From Tubiluchus corallicola (lineage: Eukaryota; Priapulida; Priapulimorpha; Priapulimorphida; Tubiluchidae), in NCBI GenBank assembly GCA_030141605.1, contig JAQGDQ010000002.1, positions 2,462,501 through 2,526,500 on the forward strand: a stretch of DNA of 64,000 nt. Reading direction: 5' to 3'. Shown piece after piece: positions 44,889 to 57,900 of this stretch. Numbering within the stretch: position 1 is the stretch's first letter; the number at the start of each line of letters is the position of its first letter. The position numbers were made by a program, and so were the translations under genes. The notes beneath the pieces are model-generated. The model searched no databases. It saw nothing but the letters and a program-made list of their open reading frames with translations, and was not told where the DNA came from.

Positions 44889-46601
44889 AACATATAGAAT
44901 CGGTAATTTGAATATTAAGGCATATACCCAGTGCAACGCAAGACCTAGTAACAGCAACGTGCATGAAACTTATCATAGCTCAGGTGTTATGTCTTTAGCA
45001 TGGTGAACGCTTCCAGAAATCGAACACCAGGAAAACATCCCCCCAAAAATGTCAAAGAACATATCGTATCTGCGAGTAACAAAAGCTAGATGAAAAATCA
45101 TAAAAAATATTTCTAATAATAACACATTCGGATTTGTGAAAAAAAATTTAATACCTCCTAGCAAATGTGCATTCATTTTGATTTTTTGCAGTTCAAAATG
45201 TTATAAAATTGGCCTTATTACACGCATCTAAAATACACCTAATCAAATCCATAATAACACAGCTTGCCGGGGAGCTGGGAGGACCTTATGATGCATGTAA
45301 TCTGCCATATAGCTGACAGTTTTTATTTATTAATGGCACGCTTTAGTAGTTGACGCCATCTGCTCACTATTGCTCAGACCTGACTAACCAGAAATATTTT
45401 TCGCTCAGTAGTTTTTTAAATTAAAGCTTGCAGGATCCCAGGAACAATTTTGCGAATGCAATTTTTTTAAAATACGTCATATGTAAAATAGCACAAATGG
45501 ACTTAGTGGACCCAAGATCACGTATGCCAAACTTTCATAGTTATGCCAAAGTTACCAAAATCCCTTAAAGCAAAAGTCTTCCAGATCTGCATGCAGTAGT
45601 CATGTACATGCAAACTATGTGTCAAAAAACGCCAATTACAAAAAGTATTATCTAAAATGAATATATATATATGCGTCCATAAAATTTCTAAATACAAAGC
45701 TACCAGTAGTCGACACAGGAACCACAATGATGAATAATTTCGGGTAACTAAACAAACAGAAGCAAGTGGCGCCAATCGGCGGTAACAGAATTTGGTGGAA
45801 ACAAAGGATTAGGAAGTGTGCACGTGTCTAGCAAACAACAGCTGAAGAAGCACTTTACGTTTACATGTGTTCAACACTGCGAGTTATACATAATGACCGA
45901 GCATCGATCGGCGAATAGTGAAAAATGGCAAAAATTCAGCCAAGCACCAGCATTCAAAAAGCAGTAAAGCACAGCAACTGAAGCTCCATCTACAAGGAAG
46001 AGAGACACAGAAATGATGAAAGCAATGAGCAATAATTACTGATATTACCAGTACTGTGCGTTGAAAAGTGTAAGATATTTTTAAAAAACAAATGTGAATG
46101 CGACTGTATATCCCTACTATACATTACCACTTGAAATGAATCACCCCACGCCTGTATACTCTATTCTCTATACTCTATAGTCCTGTCGTGTCATTTTCGT
46201 GCATACTCTGCCAGTGTACAAGCAGTTTTGGCTTTCGAATTATATTTTCGTTTACCTCTTAGTGACAAACACAATGTTTAAATAAGGCCGCTAAAATCGT
46301 AAGTAGCCATAAATGACCCCACTTTGGTACTAATTGGGTCAAACAATATCTATCAATCCTCTGCGATAGATTACCAATACGTTTGGTTAGCGAGCTAAAC
46401 TGAAATCAAGCTTCTATACTTGAATCAAAAGAGGCCTTTTGCAATTCCTTTCATTTATTTTTTGACTGGAACTGGGTTGTTATGGTGACGACAGTAACGT
46501 TAATACAACGTGCAAAATCAGTCTGGCATGAGTTCCTTCAATGCCAATTGAAGTTCAGCGGAAATTCAGAACACCATATGAACCGCACTATTCTCCCACT
46601 A

Positions 46602-46681
46602 TTAACAATGTAGTTTTTCAAGAAGGTGCACCGGTTAACAATGTAGTTTTTCAAGAACGTGCAGCCCTTAACAATGCAGTT
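46602..46681 (+). repeat. 33-base tandem repeat
   Basis: About 2.4 units beginning TTAACAATGTAGTTTTTCAA at 46602, 46635 and 46668. Confidence 0.9.
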
Positions 46682-48857
46682 TTTTTCGTCAAACTTGACT
46701 AAAAGAATAGCCCAAGGTTATAGTTCATTTGTGCCAATTTCCAAACATTTTAATTCGTTTGTTAAAAAAACAGAAAATGTAAAGTGTATAGTGACTTATG
46801 AGACACCCTATATTTGTACACTAAGACTGCTGCAATTTTAGCACCTTTTCATTTTTTATCATAAATTACACTAGGCCGGAATGCAAAGCATTCAGTTACT
46901 CGATTATTGAGTTTCCTGCCCAACTACCTGGATATGTCACTTAGAACACAACTTAAATATTCCGTGCAATGTGTTTTTTCTTCGATAAAATTTAGAAATG
47001 AAGGAGTAACTCTACAATACAAAACCAGGCTAAAATGTGTTACATGCACATCGAAACAATTTCGGCATCACGGCGAAACTTTGCAAGGGAGTAACCCAAT
47101 AAGTGAGAGTCTCAGAATGATGTACGGAAACGCGACGTTTTTAAGACTGTACAAATTGTTAAAACTTGTAATAACATTTGCTCGACAAGAAACAATAAAC
47201 AAGTAATTCAACTCAGACTTTCGAATCTCTCAAACACGTGCACTAATATTTCGAATTGGATAAATAAGCACCAAGCAGGCACAAAACCCAACATTCAGCC
47301 ATTTATTTGATTTAAAAATACAAAACTCGACATTTTCTAAAAACATGACAACAAAAATATCAGATTTTTGATTTTACAAATTTCGAAAACTTTCTGCAAA
47401 ATCCACTCTGAAATGTTTATTGTGGCATCACTTTATGTATTGTATCTTATGGTTACTAGATTAAGCTCCATAATTACACAGAAGACAATTAATTTTGCAA
47501 TGCGTCATCAATGCAATAAGCATTAATTGAAAAGCATGAATTTTTAGAAACCATACAAATTTTTTCGTCTTCAAAGCTAGCAGAAACAAACATGCCAAAA
47601 TGTGTACTAATTGCTCAAAGTTTTCACGTCTTCAATTTTCGCACGCAGTTTGCATTTTTCGTCACTGCGCAAAACAAACAGCATTTTAAAAACACGTGCT
47701 GAAATTCCTAGCATATCAAAAGAGTAGATGTTTTGCTCCAAGCATCTCGTGCATGCAGGATATTCTACTCGAAGCATGTGCCATGGCCTTGACAGTTACA
47801 GAGAATACGCAACCAAAAAATCTAATTGGACAAACATCGTCCTTTCGCTCACCAACTTAAAATTCTGCAGGCGTCAATTGTAGTGCCCGGCAAATGCGGA
47901 ATTTTTTGTGTTAGTTTTAAAAACTTGTAACGAAATCTGAGCCATATTACAATAGATAGTAACTAAATGCCAATTATTTGTCAATCTTGTTCACAGTAAT
48001 TGGGAAAATCCGGAAGTTAAAGGTCAGTAAAAGGTCATTATCCTAAAAATGACCAAATACGCACAATTTAAGTGGTGCATGGTAGCACTAGGTCGATAGG
48101 CGCATTTTTAAGCAGTTTTAATATTTTTATAAAACAAGTCGCAGATAGGGCACACAGATAACTTTACAACATGCGATCGGTTGAGCGATGCGATAGTCAT
48201 CAACTAAAAATTACTTTGCTCCTGCCTCATCACTGCAATAGACCAAATATCACTGTCAGTAAAGACTCAGTGCTGCTGAGGATTGACAGTGTTTCTTTTT
48301 GTTAAATAATTATGTCTGACAAAAAAAACACTAACTGCAACTGCACTGCTACAAAATGCACAGATGTTTTCATTATCTGAAGCTACATATCACCGGTTCT
48401 GCACAATATGGCTTCCTTTACTTAACAGTTACAGGACTCTCTCTTGACACAAACAACAGAACACCAGAAGCTGATACTAATCTGAGTAGCTAATCCATGG
48501 GAAGTCTGCAGACTGCTGTATGTATATTTAAGTAGTAGGTTAGATAAATCATTGCCTGGGTAACATAACATCTAGCTAGTAAAAGTTGTAAACAGACTGG
48601 AACAGGAACCTTGACTTTTAATAGAGAAAGTCAAATATAATTTATATGATTTTAATATATGAGCTACACTGTACAGAAGCTGTTTAGTGTAGTGTAGTCG
48701 TTGCTCTGTGGTTAGATACCTTCATTGCAGAGGTAACCTTCCTTCCAACTAACAATTTACACAATACCAACATAGTTTAAGCAAGTTTGACTTTTTACTG
48801 TGAAAAACGTATTGATTACAATTCATGCATTGAACTTAGCAATTCTGCATTATTACC

Positions 48858-48905
48858 ACTGTTTCTAATGCAATGTTAAAACTACTGTTTCTAATGCAAT
48901 GTTAA
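48858..48905 (+). repeat. 26-base tandem duplication
   Basis: ACTGTTTCTAATGCAATGTT is repeated at 48858 and 48884. Confidence 0.9.
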
Positions 48906-50652
48906 CGAAATTTATAAACTTGCACACAAGGGCGCGCTGATGCATCGATCCTATGTGGCTTGTAAGGTCACAGCTAGTCATGGCTAATAGAGCTGTGAGC
49001 ATTATCATGTGCTGATGGAGGAGCAAGGTAAGCCGGCAAATTAAAGGTTGTTATGAAATTTAGCAAGAACTGGGGTCACAGCCAAAAGCGCAATAGCGTT
49101 AGCCCATAAAGGAAGAATTAGAAAATGTAAACAAATGAAAACTGCAACGCAGGTGCCTTTCATTTTAATATTTTTACGAAAACGACGGTTGCCCTGACGC
49201 ACAGAAGCCTGAAAGACAGCAAACACGTGGCGGCGTAGTAACTGACAGAGCTGTACTGCTAAGTAATTGGTTTGGCGGTGGATTAATTAAACTACAGTTA
49301 CTAGATTATCTGACTGCCATTGACCCGATTTTTTTCAAATCTGTAGATAATGGTTAGAATCGCTACGGTTAGAATGGTTGCGCCATTAACAATATTGTAC
49401 AGAAAACCATTGTGAAACCCACAAGAAACTTGCAAAATGTATGAATTCGTCAGACAAGATTAAAGACTGAAACAATGCATGTTAGATGTTTTTCAGTGAC
49501 CACATACCATTGTGCATGTAAAAACTCAGCAATCACTAACAACGGCGAATGTGAAAGTTGCGTATTTAGTTCACATCGTAGCTTCAAGTGTCGCGCATGC
49601 GTAATAGAACGTAGTGTAAATGTATTACATTGCTATGTTCAGTAATATGTTTTACAGCCTAGACTCCACTAAAAGGTAAAATGTCACCGAGCGCTGGCAT
49701 ACATGGGTCGGCTACTCAGAAATGACAGAGTAATATTTTCTAGACGCCTGCCGCCTGTTCAAGCTCACATTTTTACAACATCCTGCGACATTTATCACCT
49801 AGTTGGTTCTGCTGCCAAGCATGGGTAATCTTTTAGATAGAACTACATAACAGTACTGAGCCCAATTCACAAAAATAGCAGTTTGATTATTAAGAGATAA
49901 TTTTACAGTTACTGTTAGCACAATCAAGTTGAAGAGATGTAAGAAACTAAACAAACTATGCCTAGTTACCTATAATCCAGCACTCACAACTTCAAATTTT
50001 GAGTGCTTTTGAGGTTTTTTAATTAAAGTTGTAAAGTCTTCATCAATGCACGATCAATTCGCAGCCAAATGATGAGGAATAATTGTGCTTAGTAGCAAGC
50101 AAAATTAGTTAATTTGCACTTGCACTTACCTGAAGAGAATATGCGTTACATTTGCAGTTTTAATTTTGAAAAAAAATGAATGCCAATATCCGAGTTCTTC
50201 GATTACCGAAAAAGAAAATGGACATTTTATTTAAGAATAAGGTTGAAACAGAATTAAAAATACTTAAAATGTAATTTTATTGCTTTTTCACTTCATAACT
50301 TCTTCCTTTTGCAAGTTTTTTCTATTGTCCTCCCTTTTCGTCATCGAATAATAGTTATCATTATCATTTTTACTTTCGAAATTTCGCAGTAATAATTGTT
50401 GCATTACCAAGGACCAAGACATTTCATCTGTACATGTTATAAACAAACAGATCATTCACCCTTCCAGTAAACTTTCGGCACTAAAGAGTTAACTGAGAAA
50501 AGGTATCTTTGTTTCAATGATACTCAAAGCTTGCTTCATTAATGATGGCTTTCAAACTGTGCTCCGCTAACGATTCCGGTTGAGAAATTTATTTACCGTT
50601 AATCAAACTCAAGTTTTTCTTTTCTATATTTTCAATGCAGAGAGGATGAGAG

Positions 50653-50655
<3 letters not shown>

Positions 50656-50730
<75 letters not shown>

Positions 50731-50765
50731 TGCGTGTGTGTGTGTGTGAGCGAGTGCGTGTGTGT
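50656..50765 (+). repeat. (GT)n microsatellite
   Basis: About 110 bases of GT dinucleotide with a few interruptions near the 3' side. Confidence 0.98.
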
Positions 50766-52588
50766 TAAGTAACAGTAACGACCACCGATCACTTAAGGGT
50801 TAAAATGTTTTTATTTGAAGTAGTCAGGCCACGGTGGATTGTGATGACTCATTACTATACGCTGTGCAATACAGATGAGATGCACGTGTAGGATGCAAAC
50901 GCGGCTGGAGAGCTCAGCAGCATCAGTACCAACTGACTCATGGGACTCGAGCAAACTCAATAAATTCGTGACAACTATTCACTAATGCTAAATATCTACG
51001 TTTGTCAACGGGAGAAACCAATGTTACGGATGACCCGAATCCACTTAGAAAGCGTCGACAGATAAGCAACAAACGTTAAGGCCGGTTCACATATCGGACT
51101 CGCCGAGTGCTGTACTTCATAATCGCACTATTTTAACTTCATCTAACGAGAAATAAGAGCAGCTTTTCAGCTATACTCAATGCAGTACATAAACACAAAT
51201 GTTTCATATTGTTTGAAACTCTAACAACAAATCAGAAACGTGTAAAAATGGGAACGATTGATTTGTAAAGTTTAGAACACATATGTAGGTGACCATATAT
51301 AGCCAAAAGGCCTCTTTTACAGCAACTATGACTTTACACGTATAATTGGCATTATGCACTTCTAAATATGGTAGTTATAATTCTAATTTATAGCTGTCGC
51401 AGTTAGAAACGTTACACAGTAAATGCGTAATAGTCTAAATTACAGTAACACAGAGTACATATGCACTATATACGTATTACATTAAATTTATGTCTAACAA
51501 TAATTGTCCAAACAGTTTTATACGAGAATATCTTTACACGTTGCTAGAGAAAATTTTATAGTAATAATGTGCAGTTAACGAATATCAGCTGCCACTCGTG
51601 GAAAGGCAGAGAAAGAACCGTTCAACGCGTCATCGTTTTGCATTTTTTTCGTAAATTGTCCCCAAAAGTCACTTGACCATAAATATAAGTATATGTGGCA
51701 AAATCATGTACATCGACGTCACATACACTGACAAAACTTCTAATAACACATAATCTGCAAATTATACGTAATTTCCTCTTATCGTTCATTTCTGCAGAGT
51801 GTAGAGCAATTATGAAGTCTGGCGCGAATTGTGTAATTGCGCAATAAAATGCAATTTATATAAGCACATCGATTTGCCTGAGAAAGTCTGCACAACGTTA
51901 CCAACTTACCAGTACACGTACAGTCAATACTCAATAGGCGGTTTAATCGATTACCAAAATACCTAGGTTTTTGCAACTAAGTACTTGAGCTGCTCAATAC
52001 AAAGTCTGTGTAGCCAGGTAGCTATAACCCCATCACCTTTTCCCATTAATGACAATATTTTTTTTAATTTTCTTGAGTGCATTATAATAGTCTATATATT
52101 AACTTTCAATTGTATAGTCATACACCGAGACCTCACAGCACATTTACAAAGTACAGTAAAGTGGAGGTAGCTACTGAACGTGGGTGTCTCCGGAACCCCG
52201 CTGGTTTGCGCTAACCTTTTATTGATGAAATAAATATTTGGCTTCATCATCATTACAGGAAGCCGATGATAAGAATCTGAGGATGCAAACCAACCCACAA
52301 GAGTAGCAACAGTACACAGGATAAATATTGGATCAACTGTATAATTATTATTAACTACAAAAGGCGAAAGGCAGATGAGGCTAATTCAGTAATTCTGATT
52401 ATCAAATGATGTATATGATGAAATAATTGTAAGTTCTCGAAAATCTTTCCTACATACATAAACTGGACAAGCATTCTAGAAAGTATGGATTAAATGTTTC
52501 TTCACATTCAGTAATTAGTTGAATTTGGTCCAACAGAGACTCACGAAAAAGAAACCAGGATTTTGTTATTATTTGATCACTTACAGAC

Positions 52589-52680
52589 GGGGAAGAGAGA
52601 GGGGCAGAGGAGAGAGCGAGAGGAGAGAAAGAGAGAGACAGAGGAGAGAGAGAGAGGTGAGAGAGAGAGATAAAGAGAAA
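52589..52680 (+). repeat. GA-rich low-complexity tract
   Basis: Imperfect purine tract of GAGA/GGAGA units that ends directly where a LINE fragment begins. Confidence 0.9.
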
Positions 52681-52688
52681 TCATTTGT

Positions 52689-53345
52689 ACTGACATTCAA
52701 CTAAATCCGGAATCTAACGTGAAATACGCAGGCCATATTATCACGGATCCTGGCACTAATGATGAGGACAACAAGGGGCAAAAACGTTTGTTAGCTGTAA
52801 GAGTAAATATGATTTATTTGTAACTGTGGAAGATAAATTAAAATGACGCTTTTTTAAAATTACTGCATTTCTATTTACGGAATGTCCACACGGAGAAAGT
52901 TTTCCTCTTATAATTACAGAAATATTAAAATAATTATAATAACATATCAGAAAATTATTTTCACGTCAGCATGATTGCGTTTGGACTACAACATCCCCAT
53001 GACATCATAGTTTAACGATCAGCCCACCCTTTATTTGTTAGATTACAAAATTAAAAAAACTTTTCAGGAATTAAGAAATATATTCTAAATACCAATGTCT
53101 ATTTTCAGGCTGAAATATTTAAAATAATTCGAAATGAATTACACATTGGACTTCCAAGCTATAGCTAACTGAGGCAGATTGTATGGCTAAGATAGATAAA
53201 TGCATATTCACGAAATTGTATTATAACTTTAATGTTAGTATTTTTATCATTGTAATGTCGTAGTTCTAGATGCTTGTGTAATTGTGCATGTGTCATTTTG
53301 TGTAATGCATGGCCCATAGCGTTCGAAATAAAGAAATAAACTAAA
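52689..53345 (+). mobile_element. LINE remnant: RT C-terminal part and 3' end
   Basis: 52689-52823 reads NPESNVKYAGHIITDPGTND followed by GQKRLLAVRVNM, matching the YLGHIITDD...RQRRLLYARGNML block of non-LTR reverse transcriptases. A degenerate KMTLF*NYCISIYG follows (compare VKxxLFxxYCTPLYT). Further stops and frameshifts show that it is dead. The 3' end is marked by GCCCATAGCGTTCGAAATAA and an AAATAAA-type tail at 53327-53345. Confidence 0.75.
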
Positions 53346-54351
53346 GAATAATCTAAGAGAAAGGAGGAGGAAGGGAGACTGAGATTTTATGTTCATGCTA
53401 GTGGATCATGGGAGTGGTAAGTGGAAGCAGATTGACTGGATGGCAAGAACCCAATAATGGTAAATGATGCAAAAATCTTTGTTTCAGTTGGCTTGATCTA
53501 GAAGACCGCAAAACTCACACGCATTTGTTATATTAAGTTCCTTGGTTTCTTTCTCAGTTACCATGTGATTAATGGAGGAGTATCGTCGCTTTTACTAACA
53601 ACCTAATAACCGCTGTGAGTCATAGAAGCCATGCCCACGACTGTGTAAAGTGGTGAACTAACATGAAACCTTGCCTATTCTCAATGGCTTCTTCGTGAAT
53701 TGCCATCCACCCAAATAAGAGTTCACAACCTCGTAAGCACCTTGCTGCATCTGGTGAGCATTCGCAAATTTTCTCAGCATGTAGTGTTATACAACGCTGA
53801 CAAGAGCAACGTCTGCCGACTGCCAACCGGGGTTGTTTACAAAATTATGAACAGAAAGGTTCCTGCAACTTCCCGTTTGATGACAAAACAGAAATTCTTC
53901 TTTGTCTTACAGTATCTGTAGATAGCAAGTCTGATGGTAGAGAGGGGAAGGAAGACCCACAACTACTAAAATGTTGAGTAATTGCAATTATCATAACAAT
54001 AATTATCCTAACTATTGCTGCACAGATTCTGGGCTACTATTTAGATCCTGAGGATTTTACGCTATATTTACTTCTTCGACAATTCCCAGGGTTAACGTAT
54101 TGGGAGTACTACTACTAGTCTTGCAACAATATTCACGTAGGTTCGAGTAAGCCAGACAGTTTATTAGTTTTACACCAATCCGAAAGACAGTTTGCAATTC
54201 ATGCTGATCCAGAAAGAAAACTGAAATACGTAAAGACAGAGGTAGCATCGGCAAATTAGAAGATTTTAGAGTCATTCTCTAACATGTTAATGTGATTTAC
54301 ATATAGCAAAAATGAAAGCGGGTCTAGAATTTGAGTCATCGTTTGTAACGG

Positions 54352-54565
54352 CGCGTTCAGACTAGCGAGTTTTCTTTCAGACAGCTGTTTTGCGAGTTAC
54401 TATCGGCAGTTATTGCGAGTTGACTTTCTGCGAGCTACTGTCTAGTGAGAATGCCTCGGCAAGTGACCCTCGAGACTTCTCGCAGTGAAAAGAGAAGGAA
54501 GCGTCAGCTCGCCCTTACTGTCGGAGAGTAACTCACAGCAAATTTTGCTCTCTAGTCTGAACACG
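54352..54565. mobile_element. Foldback MITE-like element with long terminal inverted repeats
   Basis: Left end CGCGTTCAGACTAGCGAG (54352-54369) and right end CTCTCTAGTCTGAACACG (54548-54565) are inverted copies matching at 16 of 18 positions. Similarity continues inward (GCGAGTTACT...GCGAGTTGAC against GTGAGTTACT...GCGAGCTGAC). There is no ORF for a transposase. No clear target-site duplication was found. Confidence 0.7.
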
Positions 54566-54682
54566 TTTGTGAGTTACTTGGCGAAAAAACTGTGTATCTG
54601 GAATGTGCATAATTGGTTTCGCAATTATTTAACTATTCGCAGTCAAGTTGTAAAGCGTGGTGTTATAATAGCAAAGTTGTGA
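54555..54682 (+). mobile_element. LINE RT fragment, plus strand
   Basis: Encodes KLCIWNVHNWFRNYLTIRSQ and VVKRGV. This matches the RT palm segment that follows the first catalytic aspartate block in LINEs (YGIRG...NWFKSYLTDRSQVV). Truncated at both ends. Confidence 0.7.
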
Positions 54683-54759
54683 AGTGTGGCGTTATTACAT
54701 CACAATTCACAACTTGGCTATAATCAGTTAAATAATAGCGAAATCATGAATCAGTTATG
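54608..54759. repeat. Inverted repeat formed by two LINE RT segments
   Basis: Arms of about 45-50 bases (54608-54650 and 54709-54759) are imperfect reverse complements because each encodes the same RT segment on opposite strands. The centre holds a 29-base tandem duplication (54645 and 54674). Confidence 0.75.
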
Positions 54760-54930
54760 ACCCTGATCCCGTTAATAAAGCAGGATAAAGTGATCAACCG
54801 TATCGAAGGCCTTCAATAGGTCACAAAATACAACAGTAATTGAGTTGTTTGCCATAACGCTAACAACTTTTCATAAACTTTTATTAGAGCTATGTCACAA
54901 CGTACCCCTTGTGGAAACGATCACAGGTTG
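54690..54930 (-). mobile_element. LINE RT fragment, minus strand (motif A)
   Basis: The minus strand reads NNSITVVFCDLLKAFDTVDH, the RT motif A (FxDLSKAFDTVDH) with its catalytic Asp. A frame change then leads to INGIRVITDS*FRYYLTDYS and QVVN. Stops and frameshifts show decay. It lies head to head with the plus-strand fragment at 54555-54682. Confidence 0.8.
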
Positions 54931-57900
54931 ATGTAATATCAACGTAACGTACAAAATGTATTAATAAAATTGTTAAATAGATTAATATAAATCTCGCGTC
55001 ACATGCCAGACGCGTCTATTTAATATAGGCACCGGCTAAACAAGTCTATTGCTAGGTTTTTCTTCAATACATTTACATACTCATTATTTTATAAGCTGTG
55101 AGGACAAAAGTACTGCAAACAAATGACCTAGCAGCGGCTGATTTAGGGCCTAGAACTTGTTCAATAGAGCCGTAGACAATTCTCATCTCGACTTTATTCA
55201 TAAAATTACCATGGTTATCTTTTACGTTTTTCACTTATTTACAGCTCAAAGTTATCTCACTACACCGTCATCGCGTGTGGTGCACACACGTCAGAGATGG
55301 TACATTTCGCGTATTATAAACCCAATTCGCCGATTTCAATGAACTTTTTAAGACACGAGAAAAAGTTAAATGGGTATGCGTAGGTCATCCAAACTTATCT
55401 GTCCAAGCGACTAACATTCAACAGTGATTACCTTGACATCAAGTGCTTACATCAGAATTACAGGAAGCCTTTTGCGAACCAAGAGCAAAACTCACAAAAA
55501 TAGCTACAGAAATAGTTATTCCAGGCTCAGCAGCTGCTTCCTGTTTATTAACCCTTTCGCGTTAAGCAAGAGACTGCAAAGATGTAATTTCTCTATGAGA
55601 GAACAAAATTTGTTTAGTTAGAACTAAATTGTTCTTTCTATCTAGGCTAGCTCTACCTACAAAATTCCAAATAAATTGTAAACGTATTAATAAGATACAA
55701 TTAATAATAAATATGATGAGACGAATTCGCATCCAAACTAGCTACTAATACCAAATCACTTTACCAGTATACAGCACATTAATTGTCAATTTGTTACAAA
55801 AAAGCTCTTCAAAGGTCTGTGAACCTCTCAACAGTTGAACTAAAAGATTATCACATTCAGACAAAAACCGCAAAAACTCCAAGAAAGCACTCTTCAAATA
55901 CGCGCTCACGGCTGTAAGCCTACATTTTTTTCGGCCAGTTCAAATTCTCGACAAAAAAGAACTTCGTAACCTATCTGATGATGATGGCATACTAATTTCC
56001 CACTCGAATTTTCATTTATTTGCTTATTCGCCTATTTGTTCCTTATATTACAATTATTCATACATTTATATACTCGTCTGCAATTTTAAAAGAAAAAGTC
56101 GTACAAGTAGTGAAGCTACTAGTTTCATAACTTCACTAGCTCGCGTGAAAAATACTTTTACCAATATTCTCTTCCCATGAATACTACATGACCTAATACT
56201 GAAAGCGACTAGACCGCCACCTATCAAATTGTCCCACCTGCCTTACCTGTAACAAGTGCTATTAAATAGTCATTATTACAAGTGCGCTTGAATTTTGTAA
56301 GTGAATAGTAATCGACTTGACAAACATGGTTATTTATCGTCAAAAACACTTTGCTAAATGTGTAATTTGGAGAAAGGCGACTGATGTTGTCCAGCGGTGG
56401 GTAGTACAACGAATACACTGCACTCCGTATTTCATAAATGTTTGCTGTGCCATTGTGTCATTGCTGATCACTACGAAATTTGAAAACTCCAAAAAGCAGT
56501 AATTATTTAAAATTTTGTTACGATTTTTTAATTTTAAGTGATTTTGTCCTTCTGATGAACAAATCTGCAAATGCCACGTAATCGGTTCTGTTCTTCAATC
56601 TTTTTTCAATTACTTACATGTCTTTTCAACTACATACGAGCACCTTATGGTTATAAAGCGGTAGCTCCTAATTCCTGATCACAGCCATCGCATTTTTGTT
56701 GCTGCGAATGCACTAGGCCAAAGAAATCCGCAAAGAGTCGTTAAAATCTTATAACATAAGTACGTACACATGCGGACGCTATTTATTCAACAGTCACTTA
56801 CATACAGGAGTTTCGTAGTGCCAAAAATATATGACGTGTGTAACGTCACTGTAAGCATTAGCCTACCATGAAACGTCGTCAGAAACGTAGATGTCGTTTT
56901 GAATTTTTGCAAGTAAGCTTTCAAACGTTTTCTTTCAGTCGACATACAAGTATATTTAAAAAAAATCTCATCAGCTAAGAGTACAGTTCGGCCATCACAC
57001 CTCAGCACGATTTCGATTTGTTAATCGAATGCACCCATTATCTGCTTTTCTAATTCTTCTTTACTAGCCTCAGAAGCCTATAAGACATTGAAACGTCTAA
57101 AATCTCCTCATTCGCTTCCATCTTTCTTGCTGTTTGCGCCCTCAAACGTAGCGCGGGAAGCAGATTTTGCATGTTGGATGCAGGTCAAGTTTGTCGGGGG
57201 TCTGCACCTTAGGGTTTTATACGTAAAAATATTTTGAACGGTTCAAAGGGTTAAGCTATGTCGACTTGTTGAGGAAAATATAAAATATGTGAGAATGATA
57301 GTTTAGTATCTAGAGTAAATGGTTAAAACACTGATATACAATACAATAGATACGTGATTAGATGCTTCTCAATGGTTCACACATCATTAAAGGAAAACCG
57401 GATGATTGTGTAAACATTAGTTCAGAATAAAGAATGCTCAAAAAATATTGAAAACTACAATAGCTTTTCTTAAATCAAAGCTTAGATTAAATAATAATTA
57501 CCTCGGATACTCAAATTTCGTTAAACTTTCAAAGTTACGCGCGGCTGAGTGAATCTACAAAGATTGGCAGCGGCGCCTTTTTGTCACATTCGCGTGGCCG
57601 ACAAACAGAAGATGGTACGGTGATAAGCATGATCATGAACTGCAGGGTTAGTTTCTGACGTCATATGATGTAAAGCACATTTTTCGGGACATTATGCGTT
57701 TAAACAGTACTGTGACACTTATGCAAATGTGCTTGATGCGCAAGGGAAGACGCCTGCCATTGCACAAACTGTGGTTAGTTTCTGACGTAAGCAATAGCTG
57801 TGTTCGGTTGCCGTTAATTAACTTTCTAAGGTAATTATTCAAATATAAGGAACAATTGTTAACTATTATAGACAAGAAAATGTATATTTTGGACGGTAAA

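Larger units (their letters stand above)
42266..52588. other. Long gene-free interval
   Basis: Roughly 10 kb, AT-rich, with no domain-bearing ORF. Contains the triplet run (44859), tandem repeats at 46602 and 48858, a DR5 half-site pair (48021-48037), a SINE-like A-box near 48700 (GTTGCTCTGTGGTTAGATAC), the (GT)n tract and a lone TIR-like GGCCGGTTCACATATCGG near 51082. Confidence 0.45.

Noticed and set aside
50589-50792. Thr-His repeat ORF
   Set aside because: Translation of the (GT)n microsatellite.
53620-53826. Cys-rich minus-strand ORF (CSCQRC...EKICEC) resembling a small zinc-binding domain
   Set aside because: Cys spacing only loosely fits P2X7-like or other zinc modules. There is no splice context, and the frame is not continued upstream or downstream.
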